Shown: piece by piece, positions 1 to 10,362 of the stretch
Position numbering within the stretch: the first letter of the stretch is position 1
Layout of the letters: the number at the start of each line of letters is the position of its first letter
Source of the DNA: Aporrectodea caliginosa
Taxonomy: Eukaryota; Annelida; Clitellata; Crassiclitellata; Lumbricidae
Reading direction: 5' to 3'
Length of the DNA: 64,000 nucleotides
Assembly: GCA_020284085.1 (NCBI GenBank)
Contig: JACEVL010000831.1
Location: 1,155,001-1,219,000, forward strand
Translations under genes and position numbers: made by a program
The notes under the pieces: model-generated
What the model saw: the letters and a program-made list of their open reading frames with translations, nothing else
Told to the model about the DNA's origin: nothing
The model's database searches: none

Positions 1-593
1 TTGGACATGGATGATAATTGGCAGCTCATCAGAACACGGGCGTTTCGTTCCAACCGAATGCTTGTGCCTCATTTCAGATCTGTTGATCATTGGCTCAGAA
101 TTCAGAGTCTTTGAAGTGACGAAACATTACCATATACATATAGACACAAAAACTTCTGCATAATAAAATCTAGCCCTACGTACTGGTCTGGTCTAACTAT
201 AGCTACATTAACTATAGGGCTTTATAACTGTGTATAGGCCTGTTTAACAAGAGGGCTAAAAATACATGTATGAATGGCCTCGAGTCAATTATAGCGTGCA
301 GAACACCCTGTAACAAGATCTATTGCATGTTCAACGGCCATTATTTTAGAATCTCGGCGGATACCTGATGCAACCGTTTGTTGCTTTAGATGCCGCTCTA
401 TTCGTTAACCATTTTCTCTTCAGTAGCCTACATCGCTCGTAAGGATAACTGGAAATTTTCAAGGTGGAACTGGATGTAATGTAATGTAATGGAAAGCTCC
501 TATATTTCCCAGCGTCACACAAAAGAAGTGTCAGAGGGACAAGCTTACACATAGGCGCTATATAAAGAAATGTCTACAAACTTTCTCTATTCC
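1..593. other. Sparse non-coding DNA
   Basis: I see no supported gene here. The only open frame is short and has no recognisable domain. The base composition is ordinary AT-rich intergenic sequence. Confidence 0.5.
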
Positions 594-860
594 TATTAGT
601 GGTCAGCTGCTGGACAGTCAATAGGCAGGTCTGGGGTTCAAATCCTCGCCAGGATTTCTGCTATCCCCTTGAGCCCCTAACCAACTCAGCTATAATGTGT
701 ACATTGACCGTGCACTGTCCCTGAGAAGATTAGGCGGAGGCGAGGGAGAGGACTGGCCACCCGCCCTCGTATGCCGTGGCTAAGAAAGCGAAGTCGCTAC
801 ACTTCGATTACCCGTGGCTGCCTTTCGGGATGTACTTGTTGGCCTTCCTTTATACGCCTT
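594..860 (+). mobile_element. tRNA-derived SINE, diverged
   Basis: The 5' part has a tRNA-like head with a clear B box (GGGGTTCAAATCC, about 636-648) and a plausible A box near 600. It continues into a CCTTGAGC-type body as in many marine-animal tRNA SINEs. It is not a tRNA gene, because the acceptor stem does not pair and the sequence runs on well past a tRNA length. The 3' border is uncertain; the tail at 1192-1247 may belong to it. Confidence 0.5.
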
Positions 861-1191
861 GCATGCTCTTCTTTCGCTATAATATAATTATATGCAATGC
901 ATGTACAATGTAGCCCGACGTCGCACTCGTACAGCAGTAGAGTCCACTGCGCCATGCAGTGCCAGACTGTTGATACTGAACTTCAACGCTACACACCAAT
1001 CGATTACAGTGCACTGTTAACAGTAGCATACATGTATGTCTCAGTGGATCTTCTTGATACTGCTGACCTGCAGTTACGGTTTGGTTTTGGTTCGCCATCA
1101 GTTGACAGACAATTCGATAGGTGGCGCTTCGGCGTCTTAAAACCAACTCAATGGCCGTTTGAAAACTTATCTTCTTGCCAGGGCTGAATAG

Positions 1192-1247
1192 TTACCTTGA
1201 AGGGGCGCTATATAAATCTTTGAATGAATGAATGAATGAATGAATGA
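1192..1247 (+). repeat. Retroelement 3' tail with (TGAA)n
   Basis: The sequence TTGAAGGGGCGCTATATAAA is followed by six or so TGAA repeats. The same GGCGCTATA-type tail recurs elsewhere in the window before other microsatellites, so this is read as the 3' end of a SINE or LINE. TGAA tails are typical of L2-type elements, but the body here is not recognised. Confidence 0.5.
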
Positions 1248-1410
1248 TGCATTGTGCATTAAACACAGGCGCAATAGAAGTTACTAATTACAATTAGGCT
1301 ACAATTGCAGTTAGATTCACGTGCTTAAGCCGTCCGTTTTTGAACTCTATACAACCAATGAAGACAATTTTTTCAGTTCTCTTTTACTCTGGCTGTGTAC
1401 ATGTATGTGG

Positions 1411-1470
1411 GTGTCTCTCTCTCTGTCTCTCTCTGTCGCTCTCTGTCTCTCTCTGTCTATCTCTCTGCCC
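1411..1470. repeat. TCTCTG-rich low-complexity tract
   Basis: This is a short pyrimidine-rich run of TCTCTG and TCTG units. The overlapping open frames rich in Ser and Leu are by-products of it. Confidence 0.8.
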
Positions 1471-1499
1471 CGTTGCCAGACTGTCCCTGTTTTTCAGCT

Positions 1500-1650
1500 G
1501 TTTCATCAATTTTGGGGTTTTAGTTTTCGGGGCGTTTTCCATTGGACATGGTCTTATTTTTATAAATTTTTGGTTTTTACTGACAGTAAAGCATTTATTT
1601 CAGGGTGTTTGAACCCATAAACCACCCCATCGAAATGACAACACTATGAG
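1500..1650 (+). mobile_element. Diverged copy of a GGGGCGTAGCCA-type repeat
   Basis: The stretch from a GGGGCGTTTTCCATTGG motif through GACAGTAAAGCATTTATTT can be aligned by eye with 46818-46945, in the same order. Both are read as copies of one short non-autonomous element. A third, reverse-oriented relative is at 52290-52476. No target duplication was identified for this copy. Confidence 0.4.
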
Positions 1651-2152
1651 CAAGATTGGGAGTAACTGTAGCCCACCGAAATCTCCCCGAATTCGGTTTT
1701 CCCCACATCCACGGAATCTGACCTGGCACCGGAACGAACCAAACAACTTGGCTACAGTGGATTTCATTTGATATATTTTCGGTGATTGAGCTGGTCTCCC
1801 TTACGTGGCTTTAGTGGGGCACAGAGATATTTCGTAGATTTACATTACATTACACAGATGTATACGTTAAACATACATGTACAACGCTACACATCGCGAT
1901 TAAAAACTCTATGAAAGAAGCGCCCTTACCGTATGGATTAACCGTTTGAAGCTTCGTCTTCAGTTGTAACTGGGTCACGGAAGAAACTGGAGAAAACTGC
2001 AACAAAAACTCTGTCGTTCACAAACGCAAATTCTGTATCAGGGAGGTAGCGCAGTTTTCCTGTTGTTTTAGGTTGTTTTCTGGTTGCTATCCGACTTTTC
2101 TCTGGTCTTTTTCTTGTTCGTTTTGGTTGTTTTCAAGTTTTCAATTGTATAT

Positions 2153-2351
2153 AGTCCTATACATCGGAGCAAAAGCCAATGGTGTATGTGAAACCGTCTT
2201 CACATTAAACTCAAGTGGTCACGAGAGTCATGAGAAGACAACAACTGGTTCACACAGACCCGAGTCAAATACAAGCGGAGCAAAGGTCACAAGCAATCCT
2301 TATCGCAAATACGGTCAACTATATCACATGCCCGATGGACCCAACATTTAG
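2153..2351 (+). CDS. Possible terminal coding exon, unknown protein
   Basis: A pyrimidine-rich stretch ends in TATATAG at about 2152. It is followed by an open frame of about 66 codons that ends at TAG 2349-2351. The peptide is hydrophilic and rich in Ser, Thr, Gly and His, without low-complexity bias or any domain I recognise. No partner exon upstream was found, so this could equally be a chance frame. The frame itself continues upstream into a hydrophobic segment from 2073, which may be intron. Confidence 0.2.
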
Positions 2352-2499
2352 ATAGCCTATCGTACACGTGAATGTTTTCTACTGAGGTCAATGCACGCCT
2401 CCTTTTCGATAGGGCCAACACTTTACACAGAGTGTCACAGACTCGCAATCGTATTCGTAGGCCTAATCTTAAACTCCTAATTTATATAGCGTTACTCTA

Positions 2500-2593
2500 A
2501 GGCTCAGCGCAGGGCACCAGCTTATTCACGAGCGCTGCGTCGTATAGTAGGAGTTGTCCAGAGATCGGTGTCCAGTGGAGGCCCGTGTCACTA
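2500..2593 (-). repeat. Dispersed CAGCGCTCGTGAATAAGC repeat, copy 1
   Basis: Read on the minus strand, this copy has the core CGCTCGTGAATAAGCTGG followed by GCCCTGCGC. The upstream TTGGACAAC-like flank also resembles the copy at 39020-39270. A weaker plus-strand relative lies at 2920-2990. Confidence 0.6.
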
Positions 2594-2847
2594 CGTCTGT
2601 CTGTCTCTCTCTCTCTCTGCCTCTCTCTGTCTGTCTCTGTCTGTCTCTTTCTGTCTGTCTCTCTCTGTGTCTCTCTCTCTGTGTTTTTCTCTGTCTCTCT
2701 CTGTCTGTCTCTCTCTCTGTCTGTCTCTGCCTGTCTCTGCCTGTCTCTGTCTGTCTGTCTGTCTGTATGTCTCTGTCTGTCTGTCTGTATGTATGTATGT
2801 ATGTCTGTCTGTCTGTCTCTGTCTGTCTGTCTCTCACTCTCGCGCGC
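2594..2847. repeat. TCTG/TCTC microsatellite
   Basis: About 250 bp of interrupted TCTG, TCTC and TATG units. It gives rise to several long open frames on both strands that are not genes. Confidence 0.9.
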
Positions 2848-3205
2848 GCTCTATGGTATCCCGTCAACGGGATGGATGTTGATCTTCATACGGCATCTCT
2901 TGATAACCTCTCTGACTTGACGCAGCGCTCATAAATGAGTTGATGCTCTGAACTGAGCTTTTGTAGCGCTCAAGTAGCCTATCTTTAGTTACTTCTAAGA
3001 ATCTACGATTGCCCATCATCGATTTCTATTTTTATCAAGTGTCACTATGATGTTACTTTCTCTATACTATATCGCTTTTGTCGCATAACCATGCTTCATT
3101 ACCTTTGAAATATTTTTAAAGGCGCTACTTAAAATGCCCATATGTATATAAATCGACATTGTAGCGTCCAAACCAGGATGGAAGATTTGGCAATTTCATA
3201 CATTA

Positions 3206-3445
3206 TACAATACAATACAATACAATACAATACAATACAATACAACTGTACTTTGAAATTGCCCTCCTTCCAAAGTTCATAAGTGCACACACGACGAAGT
3301 CTCAGATACTATTGTATTGCAGAGCAATTGTGAGCGAAGGACTTGCTCAAGAGGTCCCTTCACAGTAACTCGCTCGGGCAAGGCTCGAACCCGTACTCTC
3401 CGCGTTACAGGCCGAGCGCTCTAACCAATCGGACACAGTGCCCCC
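3206..3445 (-). mobile_element. tRNA-derived SINE with (TTGTA)n tail
   Basis: On the minus strand the element begins at about 3445 with a tRNA-like head: GGGGCACTGTGTCCGA, then GGTTAGAGCGC and a B box GGGTTCGAGCC. The body includes the motif CTTTGGAAGGAGGGC, and the element ends in eight or so TTGTA units at 3206-3243. Two more copies of this family are at 37345-37700 and 39398-39640. The A and B boxes would allow RNA polymerase III transcription. Confidence 0.8.
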
Positions 3446-4020
3446 TCATACATATATGTCAAGAGAGCAATTAGTTTTTTTGCAGGCCTGTGGTTACCTA
3501 GTTTTTGCAGATCAGCTACCCAGTTAGGGTTTATGGTGGCAACTACTATACAGTAGGCCTTTTTATTCTTTTCTACGTATAGCTTCTTTTTATAAAATGC
3601 CAAAAGGTCGACTGCAGATGTGCACACGTGCTTATTTCGTAAACAATAAGGCGATCTTTGATTGGATTTTATCGCATCGGTAAGTCAATAACAAACATGC
3701 TAAGACATCCACTCTATATAAATAACGGAATCCTCAAATTATTAATTAAATTGTAATAGTCAATTAATTCTAGATGACCTTTCACCTCTTTCTGACTGAT
3801 CGTGGTCGTGTTTTGTCAGCCGCTCTGAGGGATTTTCTTTTTCTTATTATTAACCTTGTGCATTATCTGGCGGGACAGTTCGCTAAAACAGAGAGGTACA
3901 GACTACATAGGCACCGTGTATGGGGGAGTCTTAAGTTCCTTGTGTGGTTTTTTAGTAGTTTTTATGGCATAAACATTGCAGGAAAAGAATTGATATGGTA
4001 TCTGTGTCAGACGCCATTAA
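3446..4020. other. Sparse non-coding DNA
   Basis: No supported gene or element. Two short open frames on opposite strands have no recognisable features. Confidence 0.5.
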
Positions 4021-4022
4021 AA

Positions 4023-4379
4023 GTATGTATGTATGTATGTATGTAGGCTATGTATGTATCTGTATGTATCCATGTATCTATGTACAGCATCTATGTATGC
4101 ATGCATGCATGTATGTATGCATGCATGCATGTATATAAATATGATTATATGCATTTATGTATGTATGTATGTATGTATGTATGTATGTATGTATGTATGT
4201 ATGTATGTATGTATGTATGTATGTATGTATGTATGTATGTATGTATGTATGTATGTATGTATGTATGTATGTATGTATGTATGTATGTATGTATGTATGT
4301 ATGTATGTATGTATGTATGTATGTATGTATGCATGTATGTATTTATGTATGTATGTATGTATGTATGTATGTATGTATG
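4023..4379. repeat. (TATG)n microsatellite
   Basis: This is an interrupted and then nearly pure TATG array; the purest part is 4152-4379. The Met-Tyr-Val-Cys repeat frames over it are artefacts. Confidence 0.95.
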
Positions 4380-4403
4380 ACTTTATGTGCGTAGGTGTGT
4401 ATA

Positions 4404-4745
4404 ATAATAATAATAATATTTATTCTTTAACGAAGCGCCTGACAAACGCACTTCGCTGTACATGTACATGTGATGACGATTAAACAATTCACAAGAACAC
4501 AAATTGCAGAAGACATAAATCAACAAAGAAAGCAGAACTATCGAGATAGAAGTGGATGTATGTATGTATGCATGTACGTATCTATATATTTTTATATATG
4601 TATCTATGTGTGTATGTATGCATAATGTATGTATGTATACATGCATGTATGTATACATACATACATCTGCATGCATATATGTATGTATTATGTATTTTAT
4701 GCGTGTGTGAGTATCTATATATACGTATATATGTATGTATCATAT
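4404..4745. repeat. ATA tract and degenerate ATGT-rich DNA
   Basis: A short (ATA)n run at 4404-4420 is followed after about 130 bp by a decayed ATGT/ATAC-rich tract from 4556. It looks like an older relative of the adjacent TATG array. Confidence 0.7.
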
Positions 4746-4815
4746 ATATGTCTATTTCGCCCCTCAGTAAGTTACTTGAAGAGGTGCTATACAAATTCTC
4801 AGAATGAATGAACGT
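4745..4815 (+). repeat. Retroelement 3' tail
   Basis: The sequence CTTGAAGAGGTGCTATACAAA followed by GAATGAATGAA is a diverged form of the GGCGCTATA tail motif. No body could be recognised upstream. The 255 bp after it (4816-5070) hold nothing supported. Confidence 0.35.
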
Positions 4816-5070
4816 AAGTATGTTTATACATGTGTTTGTATATATGCACATATGTATGTATGTGTATTCGGATCCTTATATCACTGCACAATGCTTTTGT
4901 TGTGGTTCAGCTCGTGTTTCGCAATTTAATCAGCCACCTGGATATAATATTAGATCTCCCGGTTTCAGTGGCTGACATTATAAATTGCGGTATTTATTAA
5001 ACTATTGCAAAATTACATTTTATTTAGGACACACGTAGGTGGGGCGATATACGGTATATACGATATACGG

Positions 5071-5172
5071 TAAGGTAGGGTTATGTAAGCAAGGTGTTCT
5101 CTATACGTACACATTACAAAGTAAGGTAGGGTTATGTAAGCAAGGTGTTCTCTATACGTACACATTACAAAC
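5071..5172. repeat. 51-bp tandem duplication
   Basis: A 51-bp unit starting TAAGGTAGGGTTATG occurs twice in direct tandem (5071-5121 and 5122-5172), apparently without mismatch. This implies a recent duplication. Confidence 0.85.
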
Positions 5173-5209
5173 ATTGGGCCTTATCACTCACACAATTGTG
5201 GAACAAAAG

Positions 5210-5530
5210 TAAGGTATTTAATAAAGACCCGTTGGAAGGTAGGCATTGCAAGATAAGCTAATAGATCGGTCGGGTAAGATAAGGTAAGGTATTATGTGAG
5301 ATAATGTAAAGTAACTTATGGTATGGTTAAGGTAAGAAATGGTGGAGTGGGGTAAAGATAAGGCAAGTCATAGTAAAGTAGGGTAGAGCCAAAGTAGGGC
5401 AACGAAATGCAAGGCTGTGTAAGGGTGACGCAAGGGTGACGCAGGTATAAAGATATGTAAGGGTGACGCAGGTATAAAGATAGTGCAAGATAAGGCATGG
5501 TATGGTACAAGGTCAAGGCGAAACAAGACA
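5210..5530. repeat. Degenerate AAGGTA-rich minisatellite
   Basis: The plus strand is dominated by GTAAGGTA, AAAGTAGGG and similar purine and T-rich units. It includes a local direct repeat of GGGTGACGCAGGTATAAAGA at about 5430-5483. The minus-strand frame over it is a by-product. Confidence 0.6.
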
Positions 5531-6039
5531 CAGAGTAAAGTAAGAACTGCAGGTCTCTGGTTTACGCGTACCGTACAAAGACATTCATGAGGACCTTAAT
5601 AATTGCAATCGTCCGACAGATAACTGTCAAAATAAGACAACTTGAGACGTTTTGTGACAGGTTATGACGGTAGTAAATCAAATTGTAAAGAATTATTAAA
5701 TTGATCTTTACGGTATAGGCCTAAATATCGGCGAGAGGAGACTGCTCAGCGTGTTCACCTTCAGAAGTTCTTGTCGTTGCAGCGTCAACTGCTACACAGC
5801 CGAAGAAGAGACTGCAATATTATTATTATTTGGAAAAGGTTACTGCTGCATTGCAATGACAGCAGAAATTGCAAGTTACAGTGTATAAGAATAAGATAAT
5901 ATTGAAACTTGAAACTTAAAAGAGGCAACTCTAACCGGCCTGAATAATTATAGTTATATCATTAAAACATACTGCATAAAATATGGTTCGTTTCGGCTGA
6001 AGGCGAGGACGAGAAATCAGAAACCAAAACAAGACACAC
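5531..6039. other. Sparse non-coding DNA
   Basis: No supported gene or repeat apart from a short ATT run near 5818. Confidence 0.5.
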
Positions 6040-6265
6040 TTTCTATGTAGGTCATGGTGGATGTCAAGAACAGATCCTTCATACAGCGCCACGTCTACAT
6101 TATTAACTCAGAAGTCCTTTCAGCCTCGTGGAACTAGACACCCATTTCGTAAACCAATTATAAAGATATGGAATCATTTTAAACAATAGAATGCAACTAA
6201 AATCTGACAAGGACACCCTTACAATGTTCAGAAGGGCAAGAGAAAACATTAAGGCAAGTTTTAGT
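6040..6265 (+). pseudogene. Decayed LINE C-terminal fragment
   Basis: A plus-strand translation near 6110-6185 reads with a stretch like RGTRHPFRKPIIKIWN. This resembles the Trp-Asn block near the end of CR1/Jockey-type LINE proteins. Frames break within a short distance and no reverse transcriptase motif is present, so the assignment is weak. Confidence 0.25.
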
Positions 6266-6616
6266 TTTTGAGCGAAAAACAGTTATGGCATGGAGAGTTG
6301 TGAACATGAGGAGGTAGAGAGTTTCCAGATGAATGGACTGTGAAACAGTGTGAATGAACGTCGGCAAAAGACAAATGAAAATGAGGAGGTGGAGTGTTCC
6401 AGATGGATGAACCGGTAACTGTCTATGTCTCTGTCTCTATGTCTCTGTCTGTCTCCGTCTGTATGTCTGTCTGTTTGTCTCACTCACTCTCTCTCTCGCG
6501 CGCGCTCTCTCCATCGAAAGTTTTCTATTGGAATGTTTGGCTTCTATACATTGCTTCAAGTCTCGTAATGACTTGTAACGATGCTAAATATGAATGCATG
6601 AACTGTTATATTTCAG

Positions 6617-6665
6617 ATGAAGACAATCATTTTCCTGAGCCTCTTCGTGCTCCTGCTTAACCAGG
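6617..6665 (+). CDS. Candidate secreted peptide, exon 1 (signal peptide)
   Basis: An ATG follows directly on a good acceptor-like site (TATATTTCAG at 6607-6616), as if a non-coding 5' exon joins here. The 16 full codons read MKTIIFLSLFVLLLNQ: a lysine, then a hydrophobic core, as in a secretory signal peptide. The exon ends at a GTAAGA donor (6666) after one base of the next codon (phase 1). Candidate exons 2 and 3 at 7692 and 8479 continue in the same phase. The predicted product has about 59 residues in all and would be secreted. No family was recognised. The model depends on splice signals only; a chance ATG with hydrophobic codons remains possible. Confidence 0.45.
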
Positions 6666-7156
6666 GTAAGACAGACTTGTATACTACGCACATCTGTTTT
6701 ATATAGGGGTAAAGTAAAAATTGTTAACGAATTTGATTAGACAATTTGATGATGTGAGTGACTGTTATGAATGCAACGACTTAGATCTAACAGGTTAAAT
6801 ATAGAGACAGCTAAAAATTGTTGGCGGAAAAGGTAATACACTTTGTTTGCTTTCCACTACGGGAAGTTCTCATAAGAAATGTGCTCCTGAGGTCCAATGA
6901 TTCATGTGCTGAAGTTCATAACACGACCACAAAAATCCAGTGTTGAGAAATCTTATTAACCTCTTATTAACCTCCTGCTCTGGTATGCATTTCCATGAAA
7001 GCCTATTGGGCGCCAATTGGCTTTTTATTCCACGGATGATCCAAATTCTAACCCGACTCTATATTGCTAAAATTCGTCTGCCAGCGTTGTATCAACAAAA
7101 CTTAGCGGACACGATTTGAAATACAGAAATTGTACATTAGTCTCTATAGGCCTACA

Positions 7157-7318
7157 CAGCGTTTCCGTTAGAGTCCAAAAGAGGATGCATACTTGCGTCC
7201 TGACCTCGAATTTTAGACGTAGCTATTTGGAATTTTACGCCTAGCCTGAGAAATTTGGACGTTTTGGAAATTTGTTACGGCGGTAAAAACGGCCGCTTGG
7301 ACGTTAACGGAAACACTG
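7157..7318. mobile_element. Short TIR element (MITE), hAT-like ends
   Basis: The ends are inverted repeats: CAGCGTTTCCGTTAGAGTCC on the left against CAGTGTTTCCGTTAACGTCC read from the right. The CAGNG start fits hAT-type termini. The flanking 8 bp do not form a clean duplication, so superfamily assignment is tentative. It lies in the intron between exons 1 and 2 of the candidate peptide gene. Confidence 0.55.
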
Positions 7319-7324
7319 GTTATG

Positions 7325-7395
7325 CATCAGCGTTCGTGAATAAGCTGGTGCCCTGCGCTTGGCTTTCGAGTGGCGCTTTAGAAGTTTGGAGATTA
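7325..7395 (+). repeat. Dispersed CAGCGCTCGTGAATAAGC repeat, copy 2
   Basis: This copy has TTCGTGAATAAGCTGGTG followed by CCCTGCGCTTGG and GAGTGGCGCTTTAGAA. The order of these blocks is the same in copies at 20683, 28055 and (minus strand) 39020. Confidence 0.7.
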
Positions 7396-7691
7396 AGATG
7401 CTTTTAGCGTTGGTGTCGAGTTGGAGACAACCGAAAACGCGCGTCTTAAGATTCTACCATCTTGCCGTTACATCGCTATGTTATTTTGGACATTTGGTAT
7501 AGGTGCAGCCTTGGAAGGCTTCTGGTCTGATAAAAGAGATTTTAAGAGATCGAACGAAGGACATGCGCACTCGCAGATTAACGCGGCGGAAGGTGTGAAA
7601 CGTTCCCCAGCGCATGGGAGCTCGTACATTCACTCGGGAGAAGTTATCCCCGCAAACCAAAGATAACCAATGAGGGCGTCTGATACCCCAG

Positions 7692-7736
7692 TGTGTGACC
7701 CTCACTGTCCGGACATCGAGACCTGCTGGGTCACTT
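7692..7736 (+). CDS. Candidate secreted peptide, exon 2 (Cys-containing)
   Basis: This 45-bp segment lies between an acceptor (TACCCCAG, ending 7691) and a perfect GTAAGT donor (7737). It begins with two bases that complete the split codon of exon 1 and ends after one base of a codon, so it is a symmetric phase-1 exon. The 14 whole codons read CDPHCPDIETCWVT, giving cysteines spaced C-x3-C-x5-C. Odd cysteine number suggests a disulfide-linked dimer or a free thiol, but this is inference. The acceptor's pyrimidine tract is only moderate. No family was recognised. Confidence 0.45.
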
Positions 7737-7740
7737 GTAA

Positions 7741-8478
7741 GTATATTTTCAAGGATAGCTTTGTTTACAACACGTCACATAGCCTGTTGTTTCACCGTAG
7801 GAAAATGAAACATGATTTTTCTAACTCTAAGCATGCATGATGTATGTACACTGTGTTTTATGCATTTATGTAGGCCTATGTTTCTATGCGTGCATTAGGC
7901 CTATGTTTCTATGCGTGCATACATGTTTGGTTGTGTGTATGTATATTTATTTGTATCTATGTATTGTATTTCAAGTATTTGTCTATAATATACAGCTATA
8001 TCTGTGCGTATGTTTTATACTAGGCCTAGATGCGTGCATGAATGGCTGCATATAATATTATCATGATATATGCATTATAATTAATAATTAATTAAAAATG
8101 TTTATGCATGGAACATGCATGGAACATGTACTAGTAGCATTGGCTATGTAATCCACAGCGATAGGTTTTTTAATTACTGTTTATGTTCCGGTGGCTTGAT
8201 TCTTTAATAAAGTCGACGCCACCTGTAATTACAAATCCTAACGTGTAGCAAATTGACTGCAACTTTGCATTTCGTAAAGTTAAGTTACAAGAATGCTTCA
8301 ACTATGTCGAATATGCAGTCCTTGTCTAAAGAGTATTAATGTGTTAATTAAGGTGCGTGCATGCATTAGCTGTCACTTCCCATTAATTTACCTTTCATTC
8401 CCGGGGTATGATTGGGATATAACGGCGTAGATGTAAATCTGTCTAATGAACTGATTTTGTTAATTACGATTGTTGCAG
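7741..8478. other. Intron 2 of candidate peptide gene
   Basis: AT-rich, with TATG-like decayed repeats near 7840-8045. The duplicated phrase TAGGCCTATGTTTCTATGCG occurs at 7871 and 7896. The last 20 bases before 8479 form a good acceptor tract (TTAATTACGATTGTTGCAG). Confidence 0.4.
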
Positions 8479-8564
8479 ATGGGTCCGATTATCGACAGCC
8501 AGAAAATCCAAATTACAACATTTATGACTTTCTGATTAAACGTATTAGACAAGTTCCAAATTAA
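8479..8564 (+). CDS. Candidate secreted peptide, exon 3 (C-terminus)
   Basis: After the acceptor TTGTTGCAG (ending 8478), two bases complete the codon left open by exon 2, giving Tyr. Then 27 codons run in frame to a TAA at 8562-8564. The residues are polar and rich in Asn, Tyr, Pro and Arg; near the end a basic Lys-Arg pair (8538-8543) is followed by IRQVPN at the C-terminus. A Lys-Arg pair is a common prohormone cleavage site, so a processed peptide is conceivable, but no known neuropeptide family was matched. No AATAAA signal is seen close downstream. Confidence 0.4.
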
Positions 8565-8966
8565 AAGAAATTAACTCATTAATTAAATTTATGAGAGATC
8601 ATTGAAATTACAAGATAATTGCTTGCTGATTAAATAATTAATTACAAACAATGACGCCGTTTTGCGTTTTTTATTGGTCACCTAACTTAATTCGACCATA
8701 ATAATACTTTTACCAGGCCATAATTAGAACCATGGTTTTATGGGACAACTATATCTAATTTTCATGACATTCACCGCTTTGAACGGTTCAAAAATCACAA
8801 AGGACCCTATTCCAAATTATATTTTAGAGACGCGCAGATCGGGGAACATATTACGCAAACTCACGCTCATCGTATGATTAGTTCTGAGATTCCCTCGGAG
8901 TAATTTCCATGTATACTCTCGAAATAATACGGTCGGGCGTGAACTTTCTGCATGCCAATGCTCATA
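8565..8966. other. AT-rich non-coding DNA
   Basis: Many TTAATTAA-like runs, no gene seen. It would hold the 3' untranslated region of the candidate peptide gene if that model is right. Confidence 0.4.
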
Positions 8967-8975
8967 TGCTCATAC

Positions 8976-9179
8976 GCGGTGGTGTAGGGGTATGTTCGGT
9001 GCCTTGCAGCCGGAGGGTTGCGGGTTGGAATCCACCTCAAGCTGCCGCGTAGGGACCCTGCATGGGCAAGTCCTTCACTCGCAATTGCTCATGTGCTTCG
9101 GCGTGAAACTCCGATTCAGTGTCCGCGCTGTAGTCGGGAGCACCTCTGAGTAGAAATCTGGAAGGGGCGCTATAACAAG
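8976..9179 (+). mobile_element. tRNA-derived SINE with 9-bp target duplication
   Basis: The head has an A-box-like GGTGTAGGGGTATG and a B box GGGTTGGAATCC (9021-9032). The 3' end is GGAAGGGGCGCTATAACAAG. The 9-bp sequence TGCTCATAC flanks it on both sides (8967-8975 and 9180-9188), a clean target-site duplication. The right-hand copy runs straight into a CATA array. The tail resembles the LINE 3' end at 49569-49770, which may be its mobilising partner. Confidence 0.8.
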
Positions 9180-9183
9180 TGCT

Positions 9184-9242
9184 CATACATACATACATAC
9201 ATACATACATACATACATACATACATACATACATGCATACAT
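9184..9242. repeat. (CATA)n microsatellite after a SINE
   Basis: About 14 CATA units begin inside the right-hand target duplication of the SINE at 8976-9179. Confidence 0.95.
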
Positions 9243-9520
9243 ATCTGCTGACTTACTGGTCCAAAACATGCTTACCATACAGAGCTACATGTACCTACTT
9301 CCACTTTGCAGTTGGCTAGTGAAAAACAGAGCCTCCCCTTCCCAGTTCATTACCGTTAGCATGCAACAGGCACGTTTATCTCTTGCCTGTCTTAAAAAAA
9401 CTCTACACTGCAGAGACCCTGCCGACATAACGTGGCAAAACACATACACACATGCTTACATAGAAACAGGAAAATACACATATACATGCATATAAGTATA
9501 CCTACATACTTATATATACA

Positions 9521-9625
9521 ATTGTATGTATGTATGTATGTATGTGTGAATGAATGTATGTATTGTGTGTGTGTGTTTGAATGTATGTATGTCTGTATGT
9601 ATATGTATGCATGTGTGCATCTATG
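9521..9625. repeat. Degenerate TATG/TGTG repeat
   Basis: Decayed tetranucleotide repeat with interruptions. Overlapping open frames on both strands are not genes. Sequence from 9243 to 9520 holds nothing supported. Confidence 0.8.
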
Positions 9626-9737
9626 CATGCAATGTAGTCATGCATTTGTCAATGTTTGCCTATGCATAAATATCTGCATAATATTATATATAGAGCGCCT
9701 TGTGTAGACTTCTCGAATTCAGCGTATAGCATATAAT

Positions 9738-9926
9738 CGGAATCATGCGTGTGATACGAATCAAGGACGAATTCAATGCAAGCCACCTGTCATATATAGA
9801 ACCACGCAAAAGAGATAATAAATACGCTTAGAACTGGATTCTTGGCGGTGTATGTAAGCCATGCCGCGGCTTTCAAGAACGACTGCGCGAATCGATGACC
9901 TTGCACTGCACAGATGACAAAACACC
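9738..9926 (+). repeat. Half-copy of the 19.8-kb foldback element and flank
   Basis: The blocks CGGAATCATGCG, AAGGACGAATTCAATGCAAG, CCACCTGTCATAT, AGAACCACGCAAAAG and CGCGGCTTTCAAG occur here in the same order as at 19910-20110. It corresponds to the right arm and downstream flank of that element, without the left arm. Confidence 0.65.
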
Positions 9927-10362
9927 ATTTTAATTGCTTTGTAGTTTATTGCCACAGGTTGTCCGTATGCATTCAAGGCGCTGCAAACTTCCTCTCTTCG
10001 TCAGTTGAGATGCAATCAGCTGCAATCAATTTTGTGTAGCAACCGAGGTAGGTTAACAGTAGCTTCACTGTAAAGCAGAGAGTGAACAAATACTTTTACA
10101 AAGTCCAGAAAGGTTGTTTGAAAATATAACGCTGCCTTAAATCAGTCTCATTACAGATGTAGTTCACCAATCTTCATAACTTTATGAGCCATTCGTATTT
10201 AGAGAAACTTCAGTTTTGGGGCAAGATAATTTGCGGAACTACCTGTCGCTTGGGTTCTACATGTATGATGGAGCTCGCCTGCCGTGGGACTCTTCTAGTC
10301 ATCTCAGCTCCATCTGGTGACTGATGAACCTTTATTCTTAATGACTTTAACATCAAAGCCTA
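9927..10362. other. Non-coding DNA before satellite
   Basis: No supported feature. Confidence 0.5.

Noticed and set aside
5210..5530. Telomere-like repeat
   Set aside because: Units are AAGGTA and similar, not TTAGGG, and are irregular and internal.
8976..9060. Free-standing tRNA gene
   Set aside because: A and B boxes are present, but the stems do not pair well, the sequence continues for 200 bp and has a target duplication, so it is a SINE. The same holds at 594, 3445 (minus), 37345, 39398 and 45480.
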